From Minisyncoccota bacterium (GTDB taxonomy: Bacteria > Patescibacteriota > Minisyncoccia > UBA6257 > 2-01-FULL-56-20), in assembly GCA_031291905.1 (NCBI GenBank), contig JARLIC010000137.1, forward strand, positions 1 to 51,761: a stretch of DNA of 51,761 bases. Direction: 5' to 3'. The position numbers and the translations under genes are program-made. The notes beneath the pieces were generated by a model, which had not been told where the DNA came from, did not search any database, and saw only the letters and a program-made list of their open reading frames with translations. This document shows, in pieces, positions 51,282 to 51,761 of the stretch (the stretch's first letter is position 1; each line of letters begins with the position of its first letter).

Positions 51282-51607
51282 GATATTTCCCCCAGCGAGA
51301 TGGCAATGGCGTTGGAATGTTCGTCCAAATCGACCTCTTGGTCCAGGCTGACGGATTCCGCCCACACCAGCGACAGGCTCGCCACCACGCCGGAGTCGCC
51401 CAGAAAGTAGACCCGCTTCAACTTCTCGTCGACCATCGCCGCACCGGCGTACTCAGAACGCAAGAGAATTTCCTTGATCTGATTATAAGCTGAAGCCTCG
51501 TTTCTCAGGCACTTCGCCTGCTCCTGCACCAAATAGTCGCCGTACTGCATCATCGACTGGTGCTGTTCGACGGCGTCAGACAAGGTCTTGGCTTTCTTCG
51601 GCTCCAT
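51278..51607 (-). CDS. Hypothetical protein, 109 aa
   Basis: ATG 51607 after AAAGGATG. A helical first half (KTLSDAVEQHQSMMQYGDYL, AYNQIKEILLRSE) and an acidic beta-rich second half. Function unknown. Confidence 0.65.
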   Translation of the reverse strand: MEPKKAKTLSDAVEQHQSMMQYGDYLVQEQAKCLRNEASAYNQIKEILLRSEYAGAAMVDEKLKRVYFLGDSGVVASLSLVWAESVSLDQEVDLDEHSNAIAISLGEIS

Positions 51608-51636
51608 TCCACTTCATCCTTTCCTATAGATGAAAC

Positions 51637-51666
51637 GCCCGCGTCGAATTCCGTTGCGACGCGGGC
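51637..51666 (-). terminator. Possible terminator (10-bp stem)
   Basis: GCCCGCGTCG and CGACGCGGGC form a perfect 10-bp stem with a 10-nt loop between the partial gene and 51607. The T-run on the minus strand is weak (GTTTC). Confidence 0.5.
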
Positions 51667-51675
51667 CAGTCTCCA

Positions 51676-51761
51676 TCACTCGTCGTCGCCAAGGTCGAGC
51701 GTGCCCTGGCTCACGTCGCCGAGCGAGTTTTCATTGAAAACGAACGTCGCCTGATTTCCAC
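51676..51761 (-). CDS. 3' end of a gene entering from beyond the window
   Basis: The frame is open from 51761 to TGA at 51678-51676 on the minus strand and codes NQATFVFNENSLGDVSQGTL DLGDDE. The acidic end recalls C-termini of single-strand-binding or structural proteins, but too little is visible to name it. Confidence 0.5.
   Translation of the reverse strand, partial: GNQATFVFNENSLGDVSQGTLDLGDDE

Noticed and set aside
1-51761. CRISPR arrays, insertion sequences, ribosomal RNA
   Set aside because: No regularly spaced repeats of 25-40 bp, no transposase-like frames with terminal repeats and no rRNA signature words were seen by eye.

Overview
The window reads as about 52 kb of a temperate bacteriophage or prophage, most likely of a Planctomycetota host. 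The phage assignment rests on dozens of tiny, tightly overlapping genes (ATGA/GTGA/TTGA start-stop overlaps), a DnaB helicase, a RuvC-like resolvase, a YqaJ exonuclease next to a putative annealing protein, several homing-type HNH genes, a tyrosine integrase and a candidate attP. The host guess is inference from the style of the integrase, the NUMOD3-like protein and the glycoside-hydrolase-like virion protein. Base composition looks moderately GC-rich by eye. No ribosomal RNA, complete tRNA, CRISPR array or insertion sequence was seen.

Layout. (1) 1-1350: 3' end of a glycoside-hydrolase-like protein, probably the last gene of a structural module, closed by a strong terminator. (2) 1463-19558: one long rightward train of about 60 mostly unknown small genes, including a GNAT acetyltransferase, a Lar-like zinc ribbon, a tandem paralogue family (2347-4049), an ASCH-type protein, a DUF6527 protein, an HNH endonuclease, a HAD phosphatase and many zinc-ribbon microproteins. 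(3) 19741-25264: short cassettes, each with its own sigma70-like promoter and often a terminator, coding small DNA-binding-like proteins (ParB-like, NUMOD3-like, winged helix). (4) 25267-25745: a promoter, a roughly 440-nt highly structured RNA that I cannot assign, and a terminator. (5) 25882-36633: rightward cassettes with a clamp-loader-like AAA+ ATPase, a SANT-like DNA-binding protein, an HD-domain (p)ppGpp-hydrolase-like enzyme, a lipoprotein and small membrane proteins. (6) 36674-38363: candidate attP with five TGGTCCA repeats, then the integrase. (7) 49772-38280, leftward: the replication, recombination and modification module: small genes, YqaJ exonuclease, putative annealing protein, winged-helix protein, DnaB, HNH, RuvC-like, GNAT, CsrA, SNF2-type helicase, HNH, DNA methyltransferase. 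(8) 49907-51761: a GIY-YIG-like gene on the plus strand, then small leftward genes entering from beyond the window edge.

Regulation. At least eight plus-strand sites and two minus-strand sites share one design: a -35 box of the form TTGC/TTGA, a 16-17 bp spacer, a good -10 box, and repeats of a CTTGC-centred element (AAATCTCTTGC or its complement) on or beside the -35. Several are preceded by a terminator ending TTTTTCATGC and followed, 9 bases after the -10, by GGAGACGAG. I read these as co-regulated cassette boundaries. A phage CsrA and duplicated leader hairpins at 47144 and 47425 suggest an additional layer of translational control.

The most promising undescribed items are the structured RNA at 25302-25744, the repeated promoter/operator/leader modules, and the dense set of zinc-ribbon and paralogous microproteins.
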